A DNA stretch of 21,509 nt from Desulfobulbus sp. (GCA_011051825.1 DRKH01000103.1:1-21509), one strand, 5' to 3'; positions 14,676 to 21,509 are shown, numbered from the stretch's first letter. Notes: generated by a model from the sequence alone, not told the origin. Numbers and translations: made by a program.

Positions 14676-16049
14676 TTATATCCCGTACGCCTTGATCTTA
14701 TGGAGAAGGGAAGGATAGCTTATTTCAAGCAATTCGGATGCCTTGCTCTTGTTGCCGCCGGTAGCCTCGAGGGCTCTCTGGATCAGACGTTTTTCAAGTA
14801 TTTTCCGTCCCTTTTTTATGGAGAGCGTGCCCAGAAGATCGTCAAGACGACGATTCTCGCACCTTACGCCGAAATTCTCGGGAAGGTCTTCGGCAAGCAG
14901 GATATCCTTTTCCGCCAGCAAGGCCCCCCGTTCAATGATGTTTTCAAGTTCACGGACGTTGCCCGGCCAGTGATACTGCATCAGGAGCCTTAGCGCCTGC
15001 CTGGCGATCCCCTTTACGGAGGTCCCGGCGTGATGATTCACCTGCTCCAGGAAGTACTCAGCCAAGAGAGGTATATCCTCAAGACGCTCGCGAAGAGGCG
15101 GTAATCGCAGATTCAAGACATTGAGACGAAAAAAAAGATCCTGGCGGAAGGTGCCGCGCTTCACCTCCTCTTCAAGATCACGGGCGGTTGCAGCCACAAT
15201 CCTGACATCCGTAGGCACCGGGCGGACGCCCCCCACCGGTCGAATTTCCCCCTCCTGGAGCACCCTCAACAGCTTCACCTGCATGAAGAGCGGCATCTCA
15301 CCAATCTCATCCAGAAACAACGTGCCACCGCCTGCTTCCTGGAAAAAACCCTGTTTGTCACGATCCGCTCCGGTAAAGGCCCCCTTGCAGTAGCCGAAAA
15401 ACTCGCTTTCCATGAGATTCTCTGGAATGCAACCGCAGTTGACGGCCACAAAAGATCCGGAACTTCTGCCGCTTGCCTCATGAATCCCCTGGGCGAGGAG
15501 CTCCTTGCCAGTGCCCGACTCACCGGTAATGAGCACGGTTGTCTTGTATTGCGCTATCTTTCCCGCCTGTTCAACAACTCTTCGCAGGGCACTGCTCCTG
15601 CCCACAAGACGATCAAAACCATTGCCGCCGGAGATCTCGAGCAACTGACGCCGCAACTGTTCATTTTCCCGCCTCAACCGCTGCTGGTCAATGGCTTTTT
15701 CCAGGGCAATTATGACCTCCTCTCCCTGAAAAGGCTTGGTGATGAAGTCACAGGCACCCTCACGCATAGCCTGGACAGCGAGCTTGATGGTGCCAAACGC
15801 GGACATCATTACTATGGGCACAGCAATCGACTGCGCCCGCAGTTCGGCCAAAAAACGCAGGCCATCCATTTCGGGCATCCGGACGTCACAAAGAACACAC
15901 ACAAACTCCGTTCGTGACAGGGCCTGGAGCCCCTGACGACCATCCTGCGCCAGGACGGCCTGAAATCCATTCCGCTGCAGCAGGACGGACAGGAGATGCC
16001 GCATGTTCTCCTCGTCATCGATGATCAAAACCTTTCTTATGCTACTCAT
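14676..16049 (-). CDS. pilR: PilR-type sigma54-dependent response regulator
   Basis: A 457-residue NtrC-class regulator. The receiver domain covers about 5-118, with D11/D12, phospho-acceptor D55 (in CDVRMP), S83 and K105. The AAA+ domain covers about 146-380: Walker A GESGTGKE (176-183), sigma54-contact loop GAFTGA (223-228), then GGTLFLDEIGEMP and the R-finger region FRQDLFFRLNV. A Fis-type helix-turn-helix ends the protein (RALEATGGNKSKASELLEIS). The ATG at 16049 lies 20 bases after the upstream gene's stop; longer versions of the frame run into that gene. PilR activates pilA transcription with sigma54 in Pseudomonas, Myxococcus and Geobacter. Here the gene lies between the pilA/ABC block and the minor-pilin operon. 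The likely partner is the kinase at 19712-21295. The PilR assignment rests on context. Confidence 0.88.
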   Translation of the reverse strand: MSSIRKVLIIDDEENMRHLLSVLLQRNGFQAVLAQDGRQGLQALSRTEFVCVLCDVRMPEMDGLRFLAELRAQSIAVPIVMMSAFGTIKLAVQAMREGACDFITKPFQGEEVIIALEKAIDQQRLRRENEQLRRQLLEISGGNGFDRLVGRSSALRRVVEQAGKIAQYKTTVLITGESGTGKELLAQGIHEASGRSSGSFVAVNCGCIPENLMESEFFGYCKGAFTGADRDKQGFFQEAGGGTLFLDEIGEMPLFMQVKLLRVLQEGEIRPVGGVRPVPTDVRIVAATARDLEEEVKRGTFRQDLFFRLNVLNLRLPPLRERLEDIPLLAEYFLEQVNHHAGTSVKGIARQALRLLMQYHWPGNVRELENIIERGALLAEKDILLAEDLPENFGVRCENRRLDDLLGTLSIKKGRKILEKRLIQRALEATGGNKSKASELLEISYPSLLHKIKAYGI

Positions 16050-16068
16050 CCGTTCTGTCTGCAGGTAC

Positions 16069-16953
16069 CTATTCTTCGCCGGTCTCGCCACGAATAGCGT
16101 CAAATGCCACAGTGCCGTCTTCGAAGCGGTAATAGTAGTTAGTATCATAGGGATTATCCGGGATTCGCCACAGGAATCCCTTGTACACAAGATAATCCAG
16201 ACTAAAAGGATAAAATCCATATTGCCGGTGAAACCCGGCGATGGCCTTCTTCAGCAACCAAACCCCCTGCAGGGCAGTGATACGGTCCTTGATCTCCTTG
16301 ATCCGATGGCTCTTCTCCTCTTCAGAAAGCCCCTGGTTCGACTGCAGCTCCCCGAGAATTGTCCGCAACATCAGGAGGGCTGTTTCCTCTGAACCGGCCT
16401 GGTCCGCAAACCGGGCGCCCAGTACGGCCAGAAGCACAGGAGCATTTTTTATCCGTGCCGCCGCCAGAAGACTGGCGCTGGCTTTCGCATAATCGTGCAG
16501 AAAATAATAGGCGTTGAATCCGATGTAATAGCCGGGACGCCAGTCATAAGGTCGGGCCTTCCGGGCCAGATCAAGAAGTTCGTTGGCCTTCCGCGGCTCG
16601 CCGGCGTCCCAGGGGATATACCCCTGCACGAGCATGTAGGTCTGCTGAAAACGGGGGTCAAGGGCCATGACCTGCTCAAGGGAGCGAATGATGTTGTCCC
16701 AGTCCTGTCGGGTCGGCTTCTGCTTCGATCCAAGAAATGAGCCGATATCCAGGATGATCTTGTCAACGAGGACACCCCGAAACTCGCCGGCAAGTATCTT
16801 GAGAGCAGCGGGCGGCAACGCCAGCACCAGGGATGAACTCTGGAAGGCATGCTTCACCCGGTAGTGCTGTAAAAAAAGGCTGCAGGGCAGATAGAGTACC
16901 AGGCAAAGCAGGAAAAGCAGCAGGGCGCCGTAACTCCTCCACCGCCGCATCAT
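16069..16953 (-). CDS. Membrane-anchored helical-repeat protein with pseudopilin-like C-terminus (PilG position)
   Basis: A 294-residue protein. Residues 8-30 form one membrane anchor with a basic start (MMRRWRSYG), so most of it should face the periplasm. About 60-215 is helical and TPR-like (WDNIIRSLEQVMALDPRFQQ, KANELLDLARKARPYDWRPG, YAKASASLLAAARI). The last 75 residues (ALQGVWLLKKAIAGFHRQYG, then FYPFSLDYLV, IPDNPYDTNYYYRFEDGTVAFD) resemble the globular end of GspG-like pseudopilins. The start ATG overlaps the permease stop by 4 bases (ATGA), so the two proteins are translationally coupled. It is the third part of an ABC set like Myxococcus PilGHI, which is required for pilus formation. 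The assignment to that set is by neighbourhood; the sequence family was not recognised with certainty. Confidence 0.75.
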   Translation of the reverse strand: MMRRWRSYGALLLFLLCLVLYLPCSLFLQHYRVKHAFQSSSLVLALPPAALKILAGEFRGVLVDKIILDIGSFLGSKQKPTRQDWDNIIRSLEQVMALDPRFQQTYMLVQGYIPWDAGEPRKANELLDLARKARPYDWRPGYYIGFNAYYFLHDYAKASASLLAAARIKNAPVLLAVLGARFADQAGSEETALLMLRTILGELQSNQGLSEEEKSHRIKEIKDRITALQGVWLLKKAIAGFHRQYGFYPFSLDYLVYKGFLWRIPDNPYDTNYYYRFEDGTVAFDAIRGETGEE

Positions 16954-17759
16954 CCCAGCTCCCTCCTGTTCATGACCTGGGCGGCAAGAAACAGCATCAT
17001 GAAGATATAGAGAATTCCATAGGCTGCGGTGATCACCAGGTACCAGGGAGTTACCTCGAGGCCGTAGGCTGCCGTTGTTTTCAGGTCAAAGGCCTTGAGA
17101 TTCGGAAAGACCCAGACCATGGCGCTGATGAGCCAGCGAAGAACCGTCTTGTCGGCAAAATTCGCATCTCTGAGCAGGAGGTACCGCGTGGTTTCCAGGC
17201 CGCTGCCGATACAATAGGTGAGAATGGAGAAGAGCATGGCCGTATAGGCATGGCTCGAGACCATGGTCCAGAACAGGGAAAAAGAGAGGGTGACAAGAAG
17301 GGACAGCAGAAGAAACAGCCAAGCGAGAAAAAACGTGCCCCAGGAATAGTTGACCGGCTGGTATAAGGGGTACTGGGCAATGGCCATCCTGACCGAGAGT
17401 GCGGCGCTCACGCCGATCACGACACAGGAGAGAAAAAGCACCCCGGCCAACCCCAGGTATTTTCCAAGGACATACTGGGTCCTCGTGACCGGCCGGGCAA
17501 GGACAAAATAGACCGTTTTTTCGGTAATCTCACCGGCGACACTGCCTGTTGCCAGGAAAAAAATAAACAGCAGTCCGGCCAGGGAAACGATGGAGAGGCC
17601 GACATCCACCGCCACCTTGCCGAGTTCCCATGAAAAAAGCGCCGTTATGGCGATATTGGCCAGAAACAGGAAAATACTGGCAAAATAGATACCATGCAAT
17701 GCCTTGTTGCGGATGAGATCCTTGAAAGTTATCGAGGCAACCAGGAGTATCTTATCCAT
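16950..17759 (-). CDS. ABC-2-type transporter permease (PilI-like)
   Basis: A 269-residue integral membrane protein with about six hydrophobic segments (near residues 20-45, 55-75, 105-125, 145-170, 180-195 and 240-262). The signature is that of ABC-2 permeases that move whole substrates or act on membrane proteins: SGxVAGEI-like TGSVAGEITEKTVYFVLARP followed by VTRTQYVLGKYLG. It would pair with the ATPase encoded just before it. In Myxococcus, PilH (ATPase) and PilI (permease) are needed for pilus assembly, and deltaproteobacterial pilA loci often carry similar genes. The substrate is unknown. The ATG at 17759 has no obvious ribosome site; a hairpin lies in the 76-base gap upstream. Confidence 0.85.
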   Translation of the reverse strand: MDKILLVASITFKDLIRNKALHGIYFASIFLFLANIAITALFSWELGKVAVDVGLSIVSLAGLLFIFFLATGSVAGEITEKTVYFVLARPVTRTQYVLGKYLGLAGVLFLSCVVIGVSAALSVRMAIAQYPLYQPVNYSWGTFFLAWLFLLLSLLVTLSFSLFWTMVSSHAYTAMLFSILTYCIGSGLETTRYLLLRDANFADKTVLRWLISAMVWVFPNLKAFDLKTTAAYGLEVTPWYLVITAAYGILYIFMMLFLAAQVMNRRELG

Positions 17760-17808
17760 AATGGAGGCACCGGAGAGAAGGTCATATCAACAGGCCATGG
17801 CTCCAGGG

Positions 17809-17825
17809 GGCCTGAAAAACAGGCC
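17809..17825 (-). other. Small hairpin in the ATPase-permease gap
   Basis: On the minus strand GGCCTG-TTTTT-CAGGCC is a perfect 6-bp stem with a five-T loop, just past the ATPase stop codon. There is no T-run after it, so it may protect or shape the mRNA rather than end it. Function is not known. Confidence 0.35.
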
Positions 17826-17835
17826 TGACCAGGCT

Positions 17836-18570
17836 TCAGGCGGAGCCAGGGTTCTGAACAAAACGCATGAACACGTCTTCAAGGGATTCCCCGGCCCGCA
17901 GAAGGTCTGCCATGGGACCGCTGAAAACAAGACACCCCCTGTGCAGTATGCCCACCCGGTCACACATCACCTCGACGTCATTGAGGATGTGGCTGCTGAA
18001 GAACACGGTCTTTTTACGCTCTTTCAGATCCATGATGATATTGGTGACCAGATGGCGCCCCATGGGATCAAGCCCGCTCATTGGCTCGTCGAGAATATAG
18101 ATATCAGGGTCGTGGACAAGGGCAACGGCCAGCCCGAGCCGCTGCTTCATGCCCTTGGAGTAGGTCCTGACCCGGGAGGAAGCCGCCGTGGCGAGGTCTA
18201 CACTGGCGAGCACTTCGCGGCCTCTTTCCCGTAGCGCCGCACCATTCAATCCCGCGGCGCGGCCGGCAAAGCAGACTGTCTCGTGGCCGGTCAGGTTTTC
18301 ATAAAAACAAGGGGTCTCCGGGAGATACCCGATCAACTCCTGGAACCGTCGCCTGCCCACCTCCCTGCCAGCAATAAAAAGCCTCCCCTGGTCGGGATTA
18401 AGAAAATTGAGCAGCAGCTTGATGGAGGTACTCTTGCCCGCCCCGTTGGGACCGATGAAGCCGTAGATCTCACCGTGCCTGACCTCCAGGTCCAGGCCAT
18501 GCAGAACCGGTCTTCTCCCCAGGCCCTGTCGAAACGACTTGCGAACTCCCTGAAAAGAGATGGCAACCAT
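17836..18570 (-). CDS. ABC transporter ATP-binding protein (PilH-like)
   Basis: A 244-residue nucleotide-binding subunit with all key motifs: Walker A GPNGAGKST (40-48), signature YSKGMKQR, Walker B with DIYILDEPMSGLDP, and switch histidine SSHIL. The YSKGM form and overall length fit the ATPases of ABC-2 (CcmA/NatA-like) exporters. I chose the ATG at 18570, which follows CTGGGGACTGCCA; a 14-residue longer version begins inside the terminator hairpin and has a Cys/Phe-rich start that is unlikely to be real. It should power the permease at 16950-17759. It lies 107 bases downstream of pilA, beyond a strong hairpin, and so is expected at a lower level than the pilin. Confidence 0.9.
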   Translation of the reverse strand: MVAISFQGVRKSFRQGLGRRPVLHGLDLEVRHGEIYGFIGPNGAGKSTSIKLLLNFLNPDQGRLFIAGREVGRRRFQELIGYLPETPCFYENLTGHETVCFAGRAAGLNGAALRERGREVLASVDLATAASSRVRTYSKGMKQRLGLAVALVHDPDIYILDEPMSGLDPMGRHLVTNIIMDLKERKKTVFFSSHILNDVEVMCDRVGILHRGCLVFSGPMADLLRAGESLEDVFMRFVQNPGSA

Positions 18571-18605
18571 TGGCAGTCCCCAGAAAAAGCAGCAAAAGAA
18601 ACAAG

Positions 18606-18645
18606 CACGCAAGGCCTCCCCGCTTTATCGGGGAGGCCTTGCGTG
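18606..18645 (-). terminator. Strong hairpin after pilA (terminator or attenuator)
   Basis: A perfect 17-bp stem (left arm CACGCAAGGCCTCCCCG on either strand) encloses a six-base loop, 32 bases past the pilA stop codon. On the minus strand it is followed by CTTGTTTCTTTT, a modest T-rich tail. It should end most pilA transcripts and stabilise their 3' ends while letting some read through into the ABC genes. Confidence 0.8.
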
Positions 18646-18677
18646 GTATACTTCAGGCAGGTTCCCGGGCCGGTGTC

Positions 18678-19382
18678 TTACATCATTGCCCAGTTTGCGG
18701 TCGGAACACCACCGCCGGCAACGCCGCTAAAATCATCACCCACCGCGGTCGCGGTGGCAGCGGCGCCACCAGGATTGACCGTAGTTGCGCCGAGACCGGC
18801 GGTGTTGGGCCAGGCCGGGTTGGAGACCGAAAACATGGCATTGTCCAGGTCAGAATCAATGCCGTAGGCGGTATCACCCTTCATGTGCCGGGCAAAGAGG
18901 GTATAGGTCGAGTTGTTGCTGGCGTCATTGATATCGATGGCCTGGGCGATCATATTGGCGCCAATGGCGATTCCGACGGCCAGGGTCCTGGGCGTGGTCT
19001 GGGTGGTTGTGCCGACCAGCCTGGCGCCGGCAACACCGGCTGTCGCGGCGCTGCCAAGCGTGGGAACGACTGAAGAGTCCGCCGCTGCACCAACAGCGGT
19101 ATTTGGGCCGCCAGGGGCAGTAGCATCGGCTGCCGCCAGGGTCGCTGCCGCGGCCTCGGTATGACCGTAGACACCGAGCTCGGAATTCAGGTTGGCCTCG
19201 TCCGCTTTCAGGTTATGGACCACGGCCTTGGCCGCAGTGTTGTAGCTGCGCAGGCGATAACTCAGGAACTGGGGCACGGCGATTGCCGCCAGGATACCGA
19301 TGATCGCAACGACAATCATCAGCTCGACAAGGGTAAAGCCCTCGGTGTTCCGGTGCAGCCTTCTCAATGTTCCTCGTGTCAT
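18678..19382 (-). CDS. pilA: Major type IV pilin, long cysteine-free type
   Basis: A 234-residue prepilin. The leader is the 15-residue MTRGTLRRLHRNTEG. Cleavage before FTLVELMIVVAIIGILAAIA gives a mature pilin of 219 residues with Glu5. The rest of the N-terminal helix runs to about residue 70. The globular part is rich in Ala, Gly and Thr (AAAATLAAADATAPGG and similar), contains YTLFARHMKGDTAYGIDSDL near residue 175, and has no cysteine, so there is no disulfide-closed D-loop. The ATG at 19382 follows CACAGGAGGAAAGAATC, an ideal ribosome site; a longer version would start before the predicted promoter start. It is expressed from a sigma54-like promoter and followed by a strong hairpin. Size and low aromatic content do not suggest the short conductive pilin of Geobacter. 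Confidence 0.93.
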   Translation of the reverse strand: MTRGTLRRLHRNTEGFTLVELMIVVAIIGILAAIAVPQFLSYRLRSYNTAAKAVVHNLKADEANLNSELGVYGHTEAAAATLAAADATAPGGPNTAVGAAADSSVVPTLGSAATAGVAGARLVGTTTQTTPRTLAVGIAIGANMIAQAIDINDASNNSTYTLFARHMKGDTAYGIDSDLDNAMFSVSNPAWPNTAGLGATTVNPGGAAATATAVGDDFSGVAGGGVPTANWAMM

Positions 19383-19457
19383 GATTCTTTCCTCCTGTGG
19401 TACTGATGGGGGTAGGTAGCCTTTATGGGCTCTGGTTGTTCTGTTGTCCCCAAACAT

Positions 19458-19473
19458 TTCAAGGAGTGTTCCA
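19458..19473 (-). promoter_or_regulatory. Sigma54-type promoter of pilA
   Basis: On the minus strand TGGAAC (19473-19468) and TTGAA (19462-19458) match the -24/-12 consensus TGGCAC-N5-TTGCA except for C-to-A changes at one position in each element. Transcription would start near 19447, a leader of about 65 bases before the pilA ATG. pilA is sigma54-dependent in Pseudomonas, Myxococcus and Geobacter. Confidence 0.55.
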
Positions 19474-19571
19474 GGACAGGAATTATCTTTGCTTTAGCTT
19501 ACAAATCAACAGGATAAACGCGCCATGATCCACTGTTCAACCGTCAGACGTGGACCTGCACCCACCTGCAG

Positions 19572-19619
19572 TGACATATTTTGTCAACGCCTGGCCCTTG
19601 CGGCTGACAATAATTGTCA
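19572..19619. promoter_or_regulatory. Two TGACA-N5-TGTCA palindromes, likely activator sites
   Basis: TGACATATTTTGTCA (19572-19586) and TGACAATAATTGTCA (19605-19619) are perfect inverted repeats with AT-only centres, 33 bases apart centre to centre, which is about three helical turns. They lie 125-173 bases upstream of the predicted pilA start point, the usual place for a sigma54 activator. Known PilR sites in Pseudomonas contain TGTC. The remainder of the 329-base divergent region 19383-19711 holds the pilA promoter and leader; no clear promoter for the rightward kinase was found. Confidence 0.6.
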
Positions 19620-19711
19620 GGTAGCCTCTGGCAAGCTGCTTCAACCGCACCAGGGATCAACCACCATGCAGCGTCCGATCATGGGCAGCAGCGGGAGCAG
19701 GTGCTGATACG

Positions 19712-21295
19712 ATGCGCGTGCGGGGAATCCGATTTCATCTTGCTGTTCACTTCATGATGCTGCTTCTGCTGGCGATGGTCATGGTCAACCTGGTCCTCGT
19801 CATCTTCTGGTACCATGACGCTTCACGCAATGAAATCCAGCGCGACAGGATAATACTCGCCTGCCGGAAGCAGCTTCTAATACGCCGCCATGGCGAAAAA
19901 AACGTGGCAACTGCATCTGAGGCACGGTTCATGGCCAATATCCGGAAAAAGATCCCCGGACTGCAGCTCGTTGTACGTCCTGCACCAGGAGGACGCGATG
20001 TTCCCGGCAGACTGAGCGGGGCCCCACCCATCCTGTCACAACTCGTAACGCAAGCAATACGTACCGGCAAGCCGGCCCTGTACCGGACAGGACTCCTGTC
20101 CGCTATTTTCGACCCCCGAACCATGCCCATCACCGTCATTGCCGAGCCCGTGCTCCGTGACAACAGGATCATAGGTGCGGTGGGACTCTACCACTATCGC
20201 AGGATGTTGTTCGACTCCCTGTGGCAGGCTGAAAAAGCGATAGTTGTCTATATACTCATCAACCTTCTCTTCTTCGGCATTCTCCATTACCTCAGGATCA
20301 CCTCCCTGGTGGCCCGGCCAATCGGGCGTCTTGCCGACCTGGCCGACAGGTATACTGATCACTCCCCGACCTTCTTTGCCATCGACCGGCCTGGCGATGA
20401 GTTTGACAGGCTCTCCAGCAGTTTGAATATGATGCTTTCCAAGCTGGAAGAGGACAGAACCACCCTCGAAAGGGCTGTCACGGATCTGGCCCTGGCAAAC
20501 CAGAGGCTGAAAAAGCAACAGAAGGAAATGGTCCATGCGGAAAAGCTTGCTTCCATCGGACGAATGGCAAGCGGTCTGGCCCATGAAATCGGCAACCCGC
20601 TGGGAGTTGTGCAAGGATACCTGGGCCTGTTGGCCGGCTCGTCCACCATAACGGCGGAAGAAAAGGACTTCATCAACCGGGCCGAACAGGAGCTGCACCG
20701 GATGGCGTCCCTGATCCGGCAGTTGCTGCATTACGGCCGGATGACCAGGGGTGTGCCGGAAGACGTATCGGTCCATGAGGTATTACGATCCACCGTGGAG
20801 ATGATCGCGATACAACCGTCTTTTCGTGCCATATCAATTGAATACCGCTTCAGTGCCAAAGATGACATCGTCAACATCGACAGGAACCAGCTGAAACAGG
20901 TCTTCATCAACTGCCTCCAAAACAGCGGCGATGCCATTCTCGCCGCAAAAAAGAACGGCCACATACTCATATCTACATACAACCATTTCCAGGATCCGGT
21001 CGGCCGGCTCATAATCCTCATTCAGGATAACGGGATCGGGATTCCACCTGACATCATAAATGAAATTTTTGACCCGTTTGTCACCAGCAAGCCGCCCGGA
21101 CAGGGAACGGGGCTGGGCCTGTCAGTTTCACTGTCCATTATTGAAGGCGCCAATGGTCGCATGACCGCGCGCAATATCACTGGCGGGGGGACAAAAATGC
21201 ACATCGAGCTGCCGCTGTCCTTGAAACACTCTTCAACAGAAGATAATACCGTACCCGAAGATGATTTCGGAAAAGGGACTGATACTGGAGAATGA
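19712..21295 (+). CDS. Sensor histidine kinase with HAMP domain, probable partner of the PilR-type regulator
   Basis: A 527-residue inner-membrane kinase. TM1 is about 10-33. A periplasmic domain of some 140 residues follows (34-172), with strands near IPGLQLVVRP and MPITVIAEPVLRDNRIIGAV that recall PAS/Cache-like double sensors. TM2 is about 176-195. A HAMP linker covers about 196-248 (ARPIGRLADLADRY), then a coiled stretch. The phospho-acceptor is H291 in GLAHEIGNPLG. The ATPase domain shows N-box INCLQNSGDAI (399-409), DNGIGIP (439-445), FDPF (453-456) and GTGLGL (465-470). The ATG at 19712 is preceded by GGAGCAGGTGCTGATACG. Classical PilS has six membrane segments, so this is not a standard PilS, yet it is divergent from pilA and has no other regulator beside it. 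The pairing is inference. Confidence 0.88.
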   Translation: MRVRGIRFHLAVHFMMLLLLAMVMVNLVLVIFWYHDASRNEIQRDRIILACRKQLLIRRHGEKNVATASEARFMANIRKKIPGLQLVVRPAPGGRDVPGRLSGAPPILSQLVTQAIRTGKPALYRTGLLSAIFDPRTMPITVIAEPVLRDNRIIGAVGLYHYRRMLFDSLWQAEKAIVVYILINLLFFGILHYLRITSLVARPIGRLADLADRYTDHSPTFFAIDRPGDEFDRLSSSLNMMLSKLEEDRTTLERAVTDLALANQRLKKQQKEMVHAEKLASIGRMASGLAHEIGNPLGVVQGYLGLLAGSSTITAEEKDFINRAEQELHRMASLIRQLLHYGRMTRGVPEDVSVHEVLRSTVEMIAIQPSFRAISIEYRFSAKDDIVNIDRNQLKQVFINCLQNSGDAILAAKKNGHILISTYNHFQDPVGRLIILIQDNGIGIPPDIINEIFDPFVTSKPPGQGTGLGLSVSLSIIEGANGRMTARNITGGGTKMHIELPLSLKHSSTEDNTVPEDDFGKGTDTGE

Positions 21296-21368
21296 GCGCT
21301 GGGGAGGTGGCAACCAGGATTGGCAGTATGCCAGGCAGCTGGACAAAGAAGTGAATCCTGCTTCGAAG

Positions 21369-21442
21369 TGGCTGGGGGACAGGGATTCGAACCCCGATAG
21401 GCAGAGTCAGAGTCTGCTGTCTTGCCATTAGACCATCCCCCA
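21369..21442 (-). tRNA. trnQ: tRNA-Gln (anticodon CUG)
   Basis: A 74-base tRNA with encoded CCA. The acceptor stem is TGGGGGA/TCCCCCA with discriminator G, the D-arm contains GTCTAATGGCAAGAC, the anticodon stem is GCAGA/TCTGC with loop CTCTGAC (anticodon CTG), and the T-arm contains GGGTTCGAATCCC. All stems pair. It decodes CAG. It converges on the kinase gene, whose stop codon lies 73 bases away. Confidence 0.97.
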
Positions 21443-21463
21443 GCAATCGGGAAGGTGAGAGAG

Positions 21464-21492
21464 AAAATAGAGAAATTGCCTGCGGATGTCAA
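21464..21492 (-). promoter_or_regulatory. Promoter of tRNA-Gln
   Basis: On the minus strand TTGACA (21492-21487) is followed after 17 bases by TATTTT (21469-21464). This is a near-consensus sigma70 promoter, with a start point about 15 bases before the mature tRNA. Confidence 0.75.
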
Positions 21493-21509
21493 GGGGAAAA
21501 TCGCAGGTA

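Noticed and set aside
18678..19382. Conductive-pilin interpretation of PilA
   Set aside because: The pilin is long and poor in aromatic residues after the N-terminal helix, unlike the short Geobacter pilin. Nothing in the sequence supports conductivity.
19581..19611. Sigma70 promoter for the kinase (TTGTCA ... GACAAT)
   Set aside because: The spacing of 19 bases and the poor -10 match are not enough, and the same bases are better explained by the two palindromes.
19525..19707. A 60-codon plus-strand open frame upstream of the kinase
   Set aside because: It covers the palindromic sites of the divergent regulatory region and has no family resemblance or convincing ribosome site; it is most likely non-coding.
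21369..21442. tRNA-Gln as an integration site
   Set aside because: No integrase and no repeated copy of the tRNA 3' end was seen in the window.

Overview
The window looks like chromosomal DNA of a moderately GC-rich, Gram-negative, sulfate-reducing (or sulfur-disproportionating) member of the Desulfobacterota, most likely of Desulfobulbales type. The evidence is a dissimilatory-type sulfate adenylyltransferase (sat), an outer-membrane porin, an FmdB-like zinc-ribbon protein and a type IV pilus (T4P) cluster with the gene content seen in deltaproteobacteria. The lineage is an inference from protein resemblance; no rRNA is present.

Left part (1-4907). Everything is on the minus strand: a beta-barrel porin cut by the window edge, a possible 52-residue ORF, a zinc-ribbon protein, a non-coding stretch of direct repeats and hairpins (1937-2225), aroB, tandem terminators, and sat with a good sigma70-type promoter at 4878-4907.

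Central and right part (5101-19382). Also on the minus strand, this is a nearly complete T4P regulatory and assembly island. In transcription order it holds the major pilin pilA, a 17-bp hairpin, an ABC ATPase, an ABC-2 permease, a membrane-anchored repeat protein (a set resembling Myxococcus PilGHI), and a PilR-type sigma54 activator. A GG-N10-GC sigma54-like promoter follows, then fimT/gspH, pilW, pilV, pilX, a small exported protein and a 2177-residue pilY1. This is the minor-pilin/PilY1 order known from Pseudomonas (fimU-pilV-pilW-pilX-pilY1-pilY2), here with the small gene placed before pilY1.

Right edge. A two-TM histidine kinase is divergent from pilA. The 329-bp region between them holds a sigma54-like pilA promoter and two TGACA-N5-TGTCA palindromes 33 bp apart, good candidates for the activator's binding sites. 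A tRNA-Gln(CUG) with its own promoter closes the window.

How it fits together: the kinase probably phosphorylates the PilR-type activator, which would open the two sigma54-type promoters (pilA and the fimT-pilY1 operon). Minor pilins and PilY1 would form the pilus tip and initiation complex. PilY1 is the most striking object: a signal peptide, a degenerate VWA-like N-terminus that has lost the MIDAS loop, an inserted PA14 domain, about two dozen DxNxNGxxD calcium-loop-like repeats including a perfect 9 x 12-residue array, and a PilC-type beta-propeller at the C-terminus. Asp-rich loops also occur in FimT, PilW and PilV, suggesting a calcium-dependent tip complex.
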